Assembly (NCBI GenBank): GCA_016710525.1
Contig: JADJVQ010000140.1
Location: 1 to 15,866 of the forward strand
Source: Burkholderiaceae bacterium
GTDB lineage: Bacteria > Pseudomonadota > Gammaproteobacteria > Burkholderiales > Burkholderiaceae_E
Length of the DNA: 15,866 nucleotides
Direction: 5' to 3'
Shown here: positions 15,100-15,866 of the stretch, piece by piece
Layout of the letters: every line of letters starts with the position of its first letter
Numbering within the stretch: position 1 is the stretch's first letter
Position numbers and translations under genes: made by a program
Notes under the pieces: generated by a model
What the model was told of the DNA's origin: nothing
Database searches by the model: none
What the model saw: the letters and a program-made list of their open reading frames with translations, nothing else

Positions 15100-15658
15100 C
15101 CTTGGGCCGGGGCATGGCGGATGAAACTCCCCAGCGTACCCGGCTGGGCAGCGCGTGCGCGGCACCAGTGGCAATGCCAGGGGCCGGGATGAGGACGGGG
15201 CCAAGATGACGACAGCGGCAGCAGTAACGCGTGGCAGCAGACATGGCGGCGAGGCCACGGGTGTGGCCGGGGTGGATGAGGGGCCACTACACCATCCGGC
15301 ACCCCGGGTCGGGGAACCCTGATGCGTCACCTATTGTTTGCAAGGCCGCGCGCGGCGCGCGCCAGCGCCAGGCGCGCGGCGTGTTCGTCGAAACGCCCGG
15401 CACGGCTCTGATAGGCAGCGCCGGGCGGCGTCACGCTGCAGGAATTACGAGTGACCGTGCGCAACCATCGGCGCAATACCGCTGGCCCGGTCGCACTGGC
15501 CGCACCAGCACCTGGCGCGACAACGCCCGCACCGAAGAGTCGGGCGGGTTGGTGGCGCATGGGCACCCCTGGCAACCAAGGGGTGCTGATCGTCCGCAAA
15601 CTAACGCAGCACCCGTCATTGACACGGTAAAAAGGTACGGCGTTCGTCGACTTGCCAC
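15100..15658 (-). pseudogene. degenerate double zinc-finger protein upstream of istA
   Basis: Pieces in different frames read, in order, CGRCRARCWCGQC, QRYCADGC, a basic helix (YQSRAGRFDEHAARLALARA), VTHQGSP (start 15330), then RYCCRC (after ATG 15244) and HCHWCRARAAQPGTLGSF. Together they look like one small protein with an N-terminal Cys cluster, a basic HAARQRRYR-like linker ending in VTHQGSP, and a C-terminal CxxC-CxxC ribbon. I recall proteins with this layout near IS21-type elements, but that is memory, not a search. At least four one-base shifts are needed to join the pieces. The function is unknown; nucleic-acid binding is the natural guess. A perfect 8-bp GC stem at 15356-15378 lies within it. 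Confidence 0.4.
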
Positions 15659-15866
15659 GATAGGGGCCGGCGCCGCGCCCGCCTACCTCGGTATCGGAGT
15701 ATTACAACGCAAACATCCGCGCTTGGCCCATCGCCTGACCACCACGGGCCACGGTGGCCGACACCCACGACACACCTGGGACACGCGCGCGGCGGCGAAG
15801 CTAGCTTTGTTAGCCCTCCGGGCGGCCGGGGAGAACACCCAACAAGACCTTCAACCCTCAGGAAGC
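15659..15866. other. gene-free right edge
   Basis: No coding frame, RNA gene or recognised repeat is seen. GGCCACGGTGGCC at 15747-15759 is a short odd palindrome. On the minus strand GTTGTAATACT (near 15697-15707) has a -10-like look and could serve the zinc-finger gene, but no matching -35 is clear. Confidence 0.3.

Noticed and set aside
15619..15624. TTGACA as a plus-strand -35 box
   Set aside because: No -10-like hexamer at 16-18 bases and no gene downstream on that strand.
15786..15819. TTTGTTAGCCC near the right edge as an integron attC core
   Set aside because: It does not fit the GTTRRRY core and no matching inverse core or cassette gene is present.
1..15866. CRISPR array, tRNA or rRNA genes
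   Set aside because: No regularly spaced repeats, cloverleaf or rRNA-like sequence was seen on either strand.

Overview
The window is GC-rich DNA, most likely from a betaproteobacterium of the Burkholderiales type. That is inferred from the gene families and codon choice; there is no rRNA or other phylogenetic marker here. It holds a small catabolic gene cluster (IclR regulator, MBL-fold hydrolase, carboxymuconolactone decarboxylase-hydrolase fusion, GST, PcaI/PcaJ-type CoA-transferase). Two mobile elements have broken into or landed beside it.

Layout. 1-182: regulatory region with IclR-type palindromes and perhaps the start of a divergent gene. 183-1004: IclR regulator. 1102-1969: MBL-fold hydrolase carrying four single-base indels. 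1986-3389: fusion of a carboxymuconolactone decarboxylase domain with an alpha/beta-hydrolase domain that lacks the usual nucleophilic serine. 3389-4006: glutathione S-transferase. 4102-4782 and 4792 onward: CoA-transferase subunits A and B. The subunit B gene is cut at codon ~120 and resumes at about 9949, interrupted by a ~4.8-kb transposon (about 5153-9948).

The transposon has a minus-strand operon read right to left: zinc-ribbon/HTH protein, rve-type DDE transposase with a frame-shifted tail, ExeA-type AAA+ ATPase, and RepA-like ATPase with a winged-helix tail. The last two junctions are 4-base GTGA overlaps. A SEC-C protein is divergent from this operon. The ends carry an imperfect inverted repeat. 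After the subunit B remnant, a strong hairpin separates it from a convergent family-5 (oligopeptide-type) ABC substrate-binding protein with two frameshifts (10300-12017).

From about 12.48 kb to about 15.66 kb, on the minus strand, lies an IS21-family element (istA, istB, a third small ORF). It is preceded by a degenerate two-zinc-finger gene. Nearly every gene here is broken by single-base indels, mostly in short homopolymers, with the protein sequence well kept between breaks. That pattern fits read or assembly errors at least as well as decay, so the broken calls should be checked against reads.

Functionally, the IclR protein probably controls the neighbouring degradative genes. The ring-cleavage-type decarboxylase/hydrolase, GST and CoA-transferase would then form the lower part of an aromatic or lactone-type pathway. 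The substrate cannot be read from the sequence. If the assembly is right, the CoA-transferase step is inactivated by the transposon.
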